64,000 nt of DNA from Panacagrimonas sp052389915. GTDB taxonomy: Bacteria; Pseudomonadota; Gammaproteobacteria; Nevskiales; Nevskiaceae. Position 1 is the first letter of the stretch, and the number at the start of each line of letters is the position of its first letter. Of this stretch, positions 16,747 through 26,564 are shown in pieces. The notes beneath the pieces were generated by a model. That model worked only from the letters and a program-made list of their open reading frames with translations. It did not search any database and had not been told where the DNA came from. The translations under genes and the position numbers were made by a program. The stretch lies in NCBI GenBank assembly GCA_052389915.1, contig JBQTHL010000013.1:1-64000 (forward strand). The letters are read 5' to 3'.

Positions 16747-17940
16747 ATGGCTATTGAAATCAGAGTCCCCAACCTGCCGGAATCGGTGTCCTCGGCGACC
16801 ATCGCCACGTGGCACGTCAAGGCTGGCGACACGGTGAAGCGCGAGCAGAACCTGGTCGATCTGGAAACCGACAAGGTGATGCTTGAGGTGCCGGCCACCG
16901 CCGACGGCGTGCTGACCGAAATACGCATCGCACCGGGTGCCACGGTCAATGCGGGCGACATCATCGGCATTCTGGTCGAGGGGTCTGCGGCCGCAGTCGC
17001 TCCGGCGGCGAAAGCCGAGCCGGCGAAGGCAGCAGCGGTCGAGGAACCGCAGAGCCCGGCCGTGCGCAAGCTGATGGCCGAACTCAATGTCTCCGCCGCT
17101 GGCGTCAGCGGCAGCGGCAAGGGCGGTCGTCTCACGGTCGAGGACGTGAAGGGCATCGCGGAGAAGCAGAAGGCGGCGCCGGCCGCCGCGCCTAAAGCTG
17201 CGCCCGCTCCGGCCGTTGTTCCGCGTCGTGCCGCGGGGAGTCGCGAGGAACAGCGCGTGCCGATGACGCGCATCCGCGCGCGCATCGCCGAGCGCCTGGT
17301 CGAGGCGCAGGCCACGGCCGCCATGCTTACCACCTTCAACGAGGTGGACTTGAAGTCCATCGGCGATCTGCGGTCCAAGTACAAGGACGGCTTCGAGAAG
17401 GCCCACGGCGTGAAGCTCGGCTTCATGAGCTTCTTCGTGAAGGCGGCCATCGAGGCGCTGAAGAAGTACCCCGCGGTCAACGCCTCCATCGACGGCGGCG
17501 ATGTCGTCTATCACAGCTACTACGACATCGGTGTCGCCGTCTCCACCGAGCGCGGACTCGTCGTTCCGATTCTGCGTGACGCCGATGGCCTGTCCTTCAG
17601 CGATATCGAAAAGTCGATTGCAGAGCTGGGCGTCAAGGCGCGCAACAGCAAGCTGACGATGGACGATCTCACCGGCGGCACGTTCTCCATCACCAACGGC
17701 GGGGTGTTCGGCTCGATGATGTCCACGCCCATCCTCAACCCGCCGCAGGCCGCGATTCTGGGCATGCACGGCATCTTTGATCGTCCGATTGCGGTTGCGG
17801 GTGAAGTGAAGATCCGGCCGATGATGTACCTGGCGCTGACCTACGATCACCGCCTGATCGACGGCCGCGAAGCCGTGCTGTTCCTGCGCACGATCAAGGA
17901 CAGCCTGGAAGACCCGGCGAGGTTGCTGCTGAATCTGTAA
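16747..17940 (+). CDS. sucB: 2-oxoglutarate dehydrogenase E2 (dihydrolipoyl succinyltransferase)
   Basis: 397-residue E2 core enzyme. The lipoyl domain (about 1-77) has the lipoylated Lys in DLETDKVMLEVPA. A short Ala/Pro linker leads to the E1/E3-binding domain (SPAVRKLMAELNVSAAGVSG, about 98-117). The catalytic domain ends with YDHRLIDGREAV, carrying the His and Asp active-site pair. The E3 gene (lpd) does not follow; a small unknown gene does, so E3 must be encoded elsewhere. Confidence 0.97.
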   Translation: MAIEIRVPNLPESVSSATIATWHVKAGDTVKREQNLVDLETDKVMLEVPATADGVLTEIRIAPGATVNAGDIIGILVEGSAAAVAPAAKAEPAKAAAVEEPQSPAVRKLMAELNVSAAGVSGSGKGGRLTVEDVKGIAEKQKAAPAAAPKAAPAPAVVPRRAAGSREEQRVPMTRIRARIAERLVEAQATAAMLTTFNEVDLKSIGDLRSKYKDGFEKAHGVKLGFMSFFVKAAIEALKKYPAVNASIDGGDVVYHSYYDIGVAVSTERGLVVPILRDADGLSFSDIEKSIAELGVKARNSKLTMDDLTGGTFSITNGGVFGSMMSTPILNPPQAAILGMHGIFDRPIAVAGEVKIRPMMYLALTYDHRLIDGREAVLFLRTIKDSLEDPARLLLNL

Positions 17941-17955
17941 GTGGGGGGCTGGTGA

Positions 17956-18276
17956 ATGTCGCCTAGCGAAGTACAGGATCGGGTCGATAAAGATATTGGT
18001 ATCGGTATCGGCTGGGAGACTGAGGTCATTGGTGGACTGCGTCTGTCAGACGCAGTCTGCTTGCCCAACGTGATCACTGTTGTAGACGTTGCCTCATCCG
18101 GTGCAGAGAGCGAGGTATGGGCGGTTGCCTATGATGATCCGCAACACACCGAGGGGCTCATCGTGGCCTACGACCCAGCCGATGATCAGTTCATCATCGC
18201 CGAACATGCGCCAGCGGGGCCACCATACGTAATCGGCCGTCACCGCAGTATTAGGCTCGCCATCAAGGCGCTGTAA
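17956..18276 (+). CDS. Small protein of unknown function
   Basis: 106-residue, probably cytoplasmic protein that I do not recognise. It is acidic, and its strands such as VITVVDVASSG, EVWAVAYDDP and GLIVAYDPADDQFIIAE suggest a mostly beta fold. It starts 15 bases after sucB with a G-rich ribosome-binding region (GGGGGG). Base composition is lower in GC than its neighbours, and it occupies the place where lpd often lies, so it may be a later insertion. It could be co-transcribed with sucAB. Confidence 0.65.
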   Translation: MSPSEVQDRVDKDIGIGIGWETEVIGGLRLSDAVCLPNVITVVDVASSGAESEVWAVAYDDPQHTEGLIVAYDPADDQFIIAEHAPAGPPYVIGRHRSIRLAIKAL

Positions 18277-18352
18277 TGGCGAGATGCTATCTAACTAGCG
18301 GCTTAGCTTATGCGTTCTAAGACACACCGATTTCGATACGTCATCTCATAGC

Positions 18353-18447
18353 CGTCATTCCCGCGAAGGCGGGAGTCCAGTCTCGCAATCCCAACGGCAG
18401 TTGAGGTTGCGAGGGAAAACTGGATGCCCGCCTTCGCGGGCATGACG
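18353..18447. repeat. Inverted-repeat element upstream of ffh
   Basis: The arms CGTCATTCCCGCGAAGGCGG (18353 onward, to GAGTCCAG) and CTGGATGCCCGCCTTCGCGG (18420 onward, to GCATGACG) are near-perfect reverse complements over 28 bases, separated by about 39 bases. This is the common CGTCATTCCCGCGAA-type intergenic repeat of proteobacteria. It lies between the small unknown gene and ffh and could separate their transcripts. Confidence 0.75.
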
Positions 18448-18494
18448 TTCGGTTTATTCATGCGTTGCACCAATGATCGAACGTCCTTCCTTCC

Positions 18495-19859
18495 ATGTTC
18501 GAAACCCTGACCCAACGCCTCACCCGCACGCTCGACGCGATCCGCGGGCAGGGGCGCCTGACCGAAGACCAGATCAACACGGCCGCGCGCGAGCTGCGCA
18601 TGGCGCTGCTCGAAGCGGACGTGGCGTTGCCGGTCATCAAGACCTTCATCGAGGCGGTGAAGACGCGCGCGCTGGGTGCGGAGATCACCGCTTCGCTCAC
18701 ACCGGGCCAGGCCTTCCTGCGCGTGGTGCAGCAGGGACTAACCGAGGCCCTGGGCGGCACGTCCGAGCCGCTCAATCTGCGCGCGCAGCCGCCGGTGGTG
18801 ATTCTCATGGCCGGCCTGCAGGGCTCCGGCAAGACCACCACCACCGCCAAGCTGGCGCGGCGGCTGAAGGAAGACGAGAAGAAGAAAGTCATCGTCGTGT
18901 CCTGCGACGTGTACCGGCCTGCGGCCATCGAGCAGTTGCGCATCGTCGCAACCAGCGTCGGCGTGGATGTATTCCCGTCCGCCGTCGGCCAGAACCCGGT
19001 CGATATCGCGAAGGCCGCGCTGGCGCAGGCGAAGAAGCAATTCGCCGACGTGCTGATCGTGGACACCGCCGGCCGCACCACGGTCGATGCGGAAATGATG
19101 GCGGAGATTCGCGCGCTGCACGCCGCGGTCGAACCCACCGAAACGCTGTTCGTGGTGGACAGCATGACCGGCCAGGATGCGGCCAACACGGCCAAGGCCT
19201 TTGCCGATGCGCTGCCGCTGACCGGTGTGGTGCTGACCAAGGTCGATGGCGATTCGCGCGGCGGCGCGGCGCTGTCGGTGCGTCAGGTCACAGGCCGGCC
19301 GATCAAGTTCCTCGGTGTCGGCGAGAAGACCGACAAGCTCGAAGTCTTCCATCCGGATCGCATCGCCAGCCGCATCATCGGCCAGGGCGACATGCTCACC
19401 CTGATCGAGGAGACTTCGAAGAAGGTCGATGCCGACAAGGCGCAGAAGCTGGCGCAGAAGATCAGCTCCAAGCGCGGCTTCGACCTGTCCGATTTCCGCG
19501 AACAGATGCAGCAGATGCAGAACCTGGGTAGCTTCGAATCGCTCCTGGAGAAGCTGCCGGGCGGCGCGCAGATGCAGGCGCAGATGAAGAACGTCAACGC
19601 TGAAAAGGAGATCAAGCGCGCGGTGGCCGTCATCAATTCCATGACGCCACAGGAGCGCAAGTTTCCTGACCTCATCAAGGCTTCGCGCAAGAAGCGGATC
19701 GCGGCCGGCAGCGGCGTGCAGGTGCAGGATGTGAACAAGCTGCTGCGCCAGTTCGAGACCTCGCGCGACATGATGAAGAAGGTCATGAGCGGCGGCATGG
19801 CCAAGCTCATGCGCCGCTTCGGCGGCAAATTGCCGCCGGGGATGATGCCGCCGCGTTGA
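18495..19859 (+). CDS. ffh: Signal recognition particle protein Ffh
   Basis: 454-residue GTPase that binds 4.5S RNA and signal sequences and targets proteins to the SecYEG translocon. The NG domain has the P-loop GLQGSGKTTTTAKLA (about 106-120), DTAGR and TKVDGDSRGG. The Met-rich M domain (about 325-454) includes FREQMQQMQNLGS and ends MMKKVMSGGMAKLMRRFGGK. Length and motifs are normal. It stands alone between two repeat-containing gaps. Confidence 0.97.
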   Translation: MFETLTQRLTRTLDAIRGQGRLTEDQINTAARELRMALLEADVALPVIKTFIEAVKTRALGAEITASLTPGQAFLRVVQQGLTEALGGTSEPLNLRAQPPVVILMAGLQGSGKTTTTAKLARRLKEDEKKKVIVVSCDVYRPAAIEQLRIVATSVGVDVFPSAVGQNPVDIAKAALAQAKKQFADVLIVDTAGRTTVDAEMMAEIRALHAAVEPTETLFVVDSMTGQDAANTAKAFADALPLTGVVLTKVDGDSRGGAALSVRQVTGRPIKFLGVGEKTDKLEVFHPDRIASRIIGQGDMLTLIEETSKKVDADKAQKLAQKISSKRGFDLSDFREQMQQMQNLGSFESLLEKLPGGAQMQAQMKNVNAEKEIKRAVAVINSMTPQERKFPDLIKASRKKRIAAGSGVQVQDVNKLLRQFETSRDMMKKVMSGGMAKLMRRFGGKLPPGMMPPR

Positions 19860-19930
19860 GACGTTTTCGTAAGGCGCATTCATGCGCCGGGGATTTCTGG
19901 TTGTGCGCCGCTACTGCGAAACAACCTATT

Positions 19931-19974
19931 GGAGGGGCTCTGCCCCGAACGCCTGTCGGGGGCAGAGCCCCTCC
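19931..19974. repeat. GC-rich hairpin repeat downstream of ffh
   Basis: GGAGGGGCTCTGCCCC and its complement GGGGCAGAGCCCCTCC form a 16-base stem around a short loop. It is the smallest copy of the dispersed GGAGGGGC-type family seen also at 28753, 52826 and 54830. It lies 71 bases after the ffh stop and may act as an mRNA 3' end. Confidence 0.7.
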
Positions 19975-20086
19975 TACAACGGTCGATTGAAGCGTCGTCT
20001 CGCTTGCCGCCCCCCGATCTTGCACAACCGGCGCCCGCGGGCCGATATTGCGCTGGCTGGTACAAACGAATAACAAGGAGTCCCCA

Positions 20087-22005
20087 ATGAAACTCCGCTT
20101 CCGCAGACCCGAGCGCAGCGCGCTCGCAATGGCCGCAGTTTCGCTGTTTGCGTCGCCCGTGATCGCCGCGACCATCAACGTCAACGGCGGCACCTGCACC
20201 CTGGCCGAGGCGCTCGCCAATGCGAACGGGGACAACGGCGCCGGCAACGGTTGCGTCGCCGGAAGCGGCGCTGACACCCTGGTGCTGGTTGCGGGCAGCA
20301 CACATTCGCCGACGAATTCGCTGGTCGTTCGAGCGATATAACCGTCCAGGCGAATGGCGCCACCATCAGGCGCGCTGCTGCGTCGCCGGAGTTCTCGATC
20401 TTCTCCGTCGCTGCCACCGGAACGCTGGCGATCTCGAACGCCACGGTGACGGGTGGACGGGCCCCCTCAAGCTCTCTGGCTGGAGGCGGTGGGTTCCTGA
20501 ATCGCGGCCGGCTCACACTCAGGAATTGCACCGTATCGGGCAATAGCGCTGCTGTCGGCGGCGGGGGTCTGTCCAATCCCACGGGCATCCTGACCGTTCT
20601 CGACAGCAGCATCTCGGCCAACGCAGGCGGAGGCATCAAGAGCGCCGTCGGCACCTTGAGCGTGAGCAACAGCACGATCTCGGCAAATTTGGGTGTGTTC
20701 GGTGTGGGCATCGACAGTGGTGGCCCGACGGAAATTCTCGGCAGCACCGTTTCCGGCAACGCAGCCGCAGGCATCACCACGTTCGGCGATACGGAAATTC
20801 GCAATAGCACGATTTCTGGCAATGGCGCCGGCGGCGTGCGCCTGGGCGGCACCAGTTCGGTCACCGACAGCACCATCACCGGCAACCTCGTGTCGATCTC
20901 GCGTGGCGGCGGGCTATACCTGCGCGACGGAGGCACGTTTTCCATCGTCCGCAACATCATCGCAGGCAACCAGGCGACCTTCGGCTACAGCGCAGAGGTG
21001 TCGCGGCAAGCCGGCAGCAGCGGAAGTCTCACTCTCTCCCGGAATCTTCTGGGCCACAGCGGGATGAACAACGCCGGGGCATTCCACAACTTCTCGCCCG
21101 GTGCCAGCGATATCACCGCCACCAGCAACGGAACCAAACCCAGGGCGCTGACCGCCATTCTCGATAACGCACTTGCCGACAACGGCGGCCCGACGCGCAC
21201 GCATGCCTTGCCGGATGCCAGCCCGGCCATCAATGCGGGTGGCACGACGTGCAGCGCAACCGATCAACGCGGCTTGACGCGGCCGCAGGGCACGGCATGC
21301 GACATCGGCGCATTCGAGGATGAGGCGACGGTCGCCGTGCCGAGCGTGCGGGTCGGAGATGCCAGCATTGCGGAGGGGGCGGAGAGCACTTGCAACCTGC
21401 GCTTCACGGTGAGCCTATCGCGTGCCGCGTCGGCGCCGGTGCGCGTGAACTTCGTCACCGAGAACGCATCTGCAAGCGCCGGCAGCGATTACGTGGCGAA
21501 GAACGGATCGCTCAATTTCTCGGCCGGACAGCGAACGAAGTTCATTGACATCGCCGTCAAGGGAAATCGCACCGCGGAGTCCAATGACACCTTCCGCGTG
21601 CGGCTGCGCTAGCCGCAGGGCGTGACGATTGCCGATGGCTTGGGTATCGGCACCATCCTCAACGACGACGGACCGGTGCTGCGGATCAACGACGTGCGCG
21701 TGACCGAGGGCGATTCCGGGCGCAGGACCGCGAGGTTTACGGTGAGTCTGTCGCCTGCCGCGTCCGGTCCCGTGACGGCGAAGTTTGCGAGCAGCAATGC
21801 CACCGCGAAGCAGGGTGAAGATTACGTGGAGGCCAAGGGCTCGCTCACGTTCGCAACGGGCCAGACGTCCAAGACGGTCAGCGTGTCGGTCAAGGGCGAC
21901 AGCAAGGTCGAGTCCAACGAAACGTTCCGCATCAATCTGAGCAATGCCAGCGGCGCCACCATCCTCGACGGTCAGGGCGTCGGGGCGATTGCGAACGACG
22001 ATTGA
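20087..22005 (+). pseudogene. Broken secreted beta-helix protein with two Calx-beta domains
   Basis: A single former gene is spread over two frames. The start at 20087 (AAGGAG upstream) gives a signal peptide ending SPVIA-A and a CTLAEALANAN start of a beta-helix domain, then hits TAA at 20339-20341. The protein continues in another frame (RSDITVQANGATIRR, from about 20332), consistent with loss of one base. That frame runs through right-handed beta-helix repeats (NSTISGNGAGG type) and a Calx-beta domain until TAG at 21610-21612. The same frame then reads on through PQGVTIADG and a second complete Calx-beta domain to 22005. A frameshift plus a nonsense codon suggest a true pseudogene, although sequencing error cannot be excluded. 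It was probably a cell-surface or secreted adhesin-like protein, a relative of the next gene. Confidence 0.8.
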
Positions 22006-22119
22006 GCAGGCGCCGGAGCGGGGCGAAGGCCGGGTTGTTCGCGGTTTGACCGGGCATCCCTGGCTCCGGAATACTGCGTCGAAAGGCCTCACATTATTCC
22101 AACGAGGGAGGATTTAGAG

Positions 22120-24444
22120 ATGACCCGATCCATGGCGCTCGCCATCGCGTCTATCGCCACCCTGGCTGTCGGCTCCGCCAACGCCGCCATCATCCCGGTC
22201 ACCACGACCGGCGACAGCATAAACGGAGGCGACGGTCTCACCTCGCTGCGCGAGGCGGTCACGGTGGCGCGCAGCAACGGGGTGAACGACACCATCGTTC
22301 TCGCTGCCGGCCAGACCTACACGCTCAGTTTCTGCCTCGAAGGCGCGCTCACGTTCACCGAGGCGACTGCGCTCGTTTTCCAGGGCAACGGCTCGACCAT
22401 CCAGCAGACCTGTCCGGACAAGGGCATTGCCAAGGCGACGATGAACGACTCGACACTGACGTTTCAGCAGGTGACCTTGATCGGCGGCCCGAATTCCGGC
22501 GTCGCGGTGTCCGGCGCCGCGATTCAATCGGCCGGCTTCGTCGCGCTGGACCAGGTCGAGATCACGGGCGTGGATGCCGGCCCTGGCGGAACGGTCATCG
22601 ACGGCGGCGCCGGGCATACGACCAGCCCCCACCGCATCGAGATCGCGGGGAGTTCGCTGCATCACAACAAGGGCGCGGTGATCAGCGGCGACAACCCCTC
22701 GACCCGCATCGTGAACACGCAGATCGTGGACAACCAGGGCACCGCCATCTCGCTCGTCGACGGCTGGCCGCTGGTGGTCCAGAACTCCACGGTCGCACGC
22801 AATCTCGGCGGCGGCGTCACCTCCACTGGCCAGGGCTTCACGGTGAACAGTGTCACCGTGATCGGCTCGACCGTCGAAGACAACGCGCGCGTGGGCATCT
22901 CCTGTTCCAACTGCGGCACGCTGTTCGTGCAGGACACGATCGTCCAGAGAAACGGCGTCGGTCCCGGTCTCATCCGGCGCGGCGGCATCGACTTCCGGCT
23001 GTCGCAGCGCTCGGTAGACGCACCTCAGGTGACGATCACCGGCTCGACCGTCATCGACAACGAGGCCACCGAACCCGGCGCCGGCGTGCGCATCTCGCCC
23101 ATCCTCATCGAGGAAGACCGGCCGGTAGCGAGCACCTTCATCGACACCTCGACGATCAGCGGTAACAAGACGCTCGGCGCGGACCTCGACGGAGGCGGTG
23201 TCGCGGTCACCATCGGAAATCTCTACATCGACGATGTGGTGCTGGCCGGCAACCATGCGGGTAGCGGCGACACGGCATCCGACGGCGGCGCGGTGTTCTT
23301 CGCCGAAGTGCCGACCGACCCCATCGTTGCCCCCTACGAGTTCGCGATGACCGGCAGCACCGTGAGCGGCAACACCGCCACCGGTGCGGGCGGTGGTCTG
23401 CATGTTTCCACCGATGGCAGCGCCACGATCCAGACCTCGACACTTGCCGGCAACACCGCGACCGGCGATGGCGGCGGCGCGGCGATCTTCCCCTTCAACC
23501 TCGTGATCGGTTCGACGCGCATCACCGGCAACACGGCGGCGTCCGGCGGCGGCCTGCTGGTGGCGAATTCCAATCTGACCAGGATCGCGAACTCGACCCT
23601 CGATGCCAATACCGCTGCGGGACCGACGGCGCGCGGCGGCGGCATCGCCTTCGCCCCGTTCGTGCTGATGACGGAGATCGACAATTCCACTATCGCCGAC
23701 AACATTGCCGCCGAAGGCGGGGGGCTGTACGTCGAAGGGGCCGAGTCGGTCGAACTCGACCATGTGACCATGACCGGCAACAGCGCGGCCAGCGGCGCAC
23801 AGATTGCGGCGGACGGAGCCATTCCCGAGATCGCCCGCTCCGTTCTGGTCGAGCCCGTCGGCGGCGCCAACTGCGCCAACGCCTCGGGCACCGCGAACGC
23901 AGGCCGCTCGTTCTATTCCGACGCGAGTTGCGGGCCTGCGGCGACCGATGTCGTTTCGGCCGGCGATCCGCTGCTCGGCCCGCTGGCCGATAACGGCGGG
24001 CCGACTGCCACGCGACTGCCGGCTGCGACAAGCCCGGTCGGCGGGCTGGTTCCGGCGGCCGGGTGCGTCGCCGTTGCCGATCAGCGATTCCTGCCGCGAC
24101 CGCAGGGCGTCAACTGCGACGCGGGTGCGGTCGAGTTCACGGAGGCCGTGCCGGCGGCACCGATTCTGGGTACACCCGGTCCGAACCTGCTGCTCGGGAC
24201 GCCTGGCGCCGATGTCATCAAGGGCTTCGGCGGCAACGACATCCTGATCGGCGGCCCGGGCAACGATCTGCTCGATGGCGGGGCCGGCAACGATATTCTG
24301 CTCGGAGGCTTCGGCAACGACGTGCTTATCGGCGGTCCGGGAATCGACACGCTGATCGGCGGCGGTGGAACCGACCAACTGCACGGCGGCCCCGGCCCCG
24401 ACCTGTGCTTCCCGACGGGCGCATTGCTGCCGCAGGACTGCTGA
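22120..24444 (+). CDS. Secreted beta-helix protein with C-terminal RTX repeats
   Basis: 774-residue exported protein. A signal peptide (SMALAIASIATLAVGSANA) is followed by a CSLREA-type start (DGLTSLREAVTVAR, about 39-52) and a long right-handed parallel beta-helix (about 60-640) built of GSTVxxNxAxxG-like turns. The C-terminal 90 residues hold RTX calcium-binding nonapeptides (GGNDILIGGPGNDLLDGG, GNDVLIGGP). No LPxTG or GlyGly-CTERM anchor is seen. RTX proteins usually leave by type I secretion, but no such genes are here. Substrate or adhesive role is unknown. It follows its pseudogene relative by 114 bases. Confidence 0.8.
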   Translation: MTRSMALAIASIATLAVGSANAAIIPVTTTGDSINGGDGLTSLREAVTVARSNGVNDTIVLAAGQTYTLSFCLEGALTFTEATALVFQGNGSTIQQTCPDKGIAKATMNDSTLTFQQVTLIGGPNSGVAVSGAAIQSAGFVALDQVEITGVDAGPGGTVIDGGAGHTTSPHRIEIAGSSLHHNKGAVISGDNPSTRIVNTQIVDNQGTAISLVDGWPLVVQNSTVARNLGGGVTSTGQGFTVNSVTVIGSTVEDNARVGISCSNCGTLFVQDTIVQRNGVGPGLIRRGGIDFRLSQRSVDAPQVTITGSTVIDNEATEPGAGVRISPILIEEDRPVASTFIDTSTISGNKTLGADLDGGGVAVTIGNLYIDDVVLAGNHAGSGDTASDGGAVFFAEVPTDPIVAPYEFAMTGSTVSGNTATGAGGGLHVSTDGSATIQTSTLAGNTATGDGGGAAIFPFNLVIGSTRITGNTAASGGGLLVANSNLTRIANSTLDANTAAGPTARGGGIAFAPFVLMTEIDNSTIADNIAAEGGGLYVEGAESVELDHVTMTGNSAASGAQIAADGAIPEIARSVLVEPVGGANCANASGTANAGRSFYSDASCGPAATDVVSAGDPLLGPLADNGGPTATRLPAATSPVGGLVPAAGCVAVADQRFLPRPQGVNCDAGAVEFTEAVPAAPILGTPGPNLLLGTPGADVIKGFGGNDILIGGPGNDLLDGGAGNDILLGGFGNDVLIGGPGIDTLIGGGGTDQLHGGPGPDLCFPTGALLPQDC

Positions 24445-24492
24445 TGCACATCGGAATCAGGTCGGGCATCAGCCCGACATCCCGCCTCGCTC

Positions 24493-26370
24493 CTAGCCGC
24501 GTTTTACGACGCGCTCGTCCAGGTCGCGTCCGCGCAGGCGTTTCTGCACCGCGCGCAGCACGCCGGCGCCGTCCAGACCCACCTGCGCCAGCAGTTCCTC
24601 GCGGCTGCCGTGTTCGACGAACTGGTCCGGCAATCCGAGATTGATCACCGGCACGGTGTGGTGCTGGGCCACCAGCACCTCGTTCACGCCGCTGCCGGCG
24701 CCGCCGGATTTCACGTTGTCTTCGAGGGTGACGATCAGGTCGTTCTCGTTGGCCAGTTCCAGAATCAGTTCGTGATCCAGGGGTTTGACGAAGCGCATGT
24801 CGGCGACGACCGCATCGAGAATGTCCGCGGCTTCCAGCGCGGTCTGCACCATCGCGCCGAATGCCAGAAACGCGACCCGCGGCTGCCGGCGGCCGTGCGC
24901 CTCGCGCACGATCCGGCCCTTGCCCAGCGTCAGCGGTTTGTTCTCCGCGTCCAGCGCCACGCCGCTGCCGCTGCCACGCGGGTAGCGCACGGCGGACGGC
25001 TGGTTGAGGGCCAGGCCCGTGGCGAACATGCGGCGGCATTCGTTCTCGTCGCTCGGCGCCATTACCACGAGGTTGGGTATGCAGCGCAGAAAGCTCAGGT
25101 CGAACGCACCGTGGTGTGTGGCGCCGTCGGCGCCGACCAGTCCGCCGCGATCCAGTGCGAACAGCACCGGCAGGTTTTGCAGAGCCACGTCGTGAATCAA
25201 CTGGTCGTAGGCGCGTTGCAGGAACGTGGAGTAGATAGCGCAGACCGGCCGCAGGCCCTCGCAGGCCATACCTGCGGACAGCGTCACCGCATGCTGTTCG
25301 GCGATGCCGACATCGTGGTAGCGCTCCGGAAATTTCTGCGCGAAAGCCACCAGTCCCGAGCCTTCGCGCATCGCGGGCGTGATGCCGACCACTCTCGGAT
25401 CCCTGGCGGCGGCCTCGCACAGCCAGTCGCCGAATATTTCGGTGTAGCTGGGCCTGCCGCCGGCCTTCCTGGCAGGGAATTGGCCGGTCACCGGATCGAA
25501 CTGCGCGACGCCGTGATACTTGATCGGATCGAGTTCGGCCGGCTCGAAACCCTTGCCCTTCAGCGTGAGCACGTGCAGCAGGCGCGGACCGGGCAGATCC
25601 TTGACCTGGTTGAGTGCGGCGCTCAGCGCAACCAGATCGTGACCATCGACCGGGCCGTAATAGCTGAAGCCCAGTGTGCGGAACAGCGCGGCGGGATCGT
25701 CCAGATGCGCCTCGTTGTCCTCGGCGTCCTGAGGCAGTCGCGCGAGGTGCGGCGCCACCAGCCCGAGCCGCTGCACCAGCCGCGCAGAACGGTCGCGCAA
25801 CGCGCCCACGTTCTCGCTGATCGACATGTCGTTGTCGTTGTAGATGACCAGCAGGTCCAGCTTCTGGTGGCCGGCGTGATTGAGCGCCTCGTAAGCCATG
25901 CCGGCGGTCATGCCGCCGTCACCGATCACCGCGACCGCGCGGTGCTTTTCCTTCTTGATCTTGAATGCCGCCGCCATGCCAGCCGCGGCCGAAATCGAAG
26001 TGCTGGAATGACCGACGCCGAAGGTGTCGTACTCGCTCTCGTCGCGCGAGCAGAACGGGTGCAGCCCGCCGAGCTTGCGGATGGTTTCGAGTTGCGCGCG
26101 GCGGCCAGTCAGCATCTTGTGTGGGTAGGCTTGGTGGCCCACATCCCAGACCAACCGGTCGTGCGGGGTGTCGAGGCAGCGGTGCAGCGCCAGGCTCAGC
26201 TCCACCGTGCCGAGGTTGGCGGCAAAGTGCCCGCCCACGCGACCCAGGGTCTCGATCAGGAAACGGCGCATCTCCACCGCCAGATGCGGTAGCTCGTGCG
26301 CGGGCAGGCCGCGCAGGTCCTGCGGTTTGAGGATGCGCCCTAGTAGGGAATAGCCCGGAATTTCGGTCAT
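24493..26370 (-). CDS. dxs: 1-deoxy-D-xylulose-5-phosphate synthase
   Basis: 625-residue thiamine-diphosphate enzyme that starts the MEP isoprenoid pathway from pyruvate and glyceraldehyde 3-phosphate. The ThDP/Mg motif GDGGMTAGMAYEALNHAG leads to YNDNDMSIS; HSSTSISAAAGMA and the catalytic segment GIAEQHAVTLSAGMA are present, and DRGGLVGADGATHHG is diagnostic. The start MTEIPGYSLLGRI at 26370 matches family N-termini; 70 further open codons upstream overlap the next gene's leader and are rejected. It is monocistronic here. Confidence 0.96.
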   Translation of the reverse strand: MTEIPGYSLLGRILKPQDLRGLPAHELPHLAVEMRRFLIETLGRVGGHFAANLGTVELSLALHRCLDTPHDRLVWDVGHQAYPHKMLTGRRAQLETIRKLGGLHPFCSRDESEYDTFGVGHSSTSISAAAGMAAAFKIKKEKHRAVAVIGDGGMTAGMAYEALNHAGHQKLDLLVIYNDNDMSISENVGALRDRSARLVQRLGLVAPHLARLPQDAEDNEAHLDDPAALFRTLGFSYYGPVDGHDLVALSAALNQVKDLPGPRLLHVLTLKGKGFEPAELDPIKYHGVAQFDPVTGQFPARKAGGRPSYTEIFGDWLCEAAARDPRVVGITPAMREGSGLVAFAQKFPERYHDVGIAEQHAVTLSAGMACEGLRPVCAIYSTFLQRAYDQLIHDVALQNLPVLFALDRGGLVGADGATHHGAFDLSFLRCIPNLVVMAPSDENECRRMFATGLALNQPSAVRYPRGSGSGVALDAENKPLTLGKGRIVREAHGRRQPRVAFLAFGAMVQTALEAADILDAVVADMRFVKPLDHELILELANENDLIVTLEDNVKSGGAGSGVNEVLVAQHHTVPVINLGLPDQFVEHGSREELLAQVGLDGAGVLRAVQKRLRGRDLDERVVKRG

Positions 26371-26564
26371 GCTCGCAATAAGCTGGCGGGGGCACGGGTC
26401 GCGTGCCGTCGAATGCCTCATTATTGTGCAAATGGCGTGCGCGCGAGAGTCTGGCCGTAGCGCGGCAGATGCTGTACAGAAGGCGAGGACGTCGCAGGTT
26501 TGCGGTCTTGTCCCTGAAACACAACGAACGCCGGCCCACCGGCAGACTTTACCCAGGAGGAGAT

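Noticed and set aside
16607..18447. CRISPR array
   Set aside because: Inverted repeats here are single stem elements without regularly spaced direct repeats, and no cas genes are present anywhere in the window.
22114..24384. 756-codon open frame antisense to the RTX protein gene
   Set aside because: It mirrors the GC-rich sense gene and has no recognisable domains; the sense strand shows clear signal peptide, beta-helix and RTX repeats.
24326..25420. 364-codon leftward frame overlapping dxs
   Set aside because: Arg/Gly-rich composition typical of a shadow frame, with no domain, and fully overlapped by dxs.
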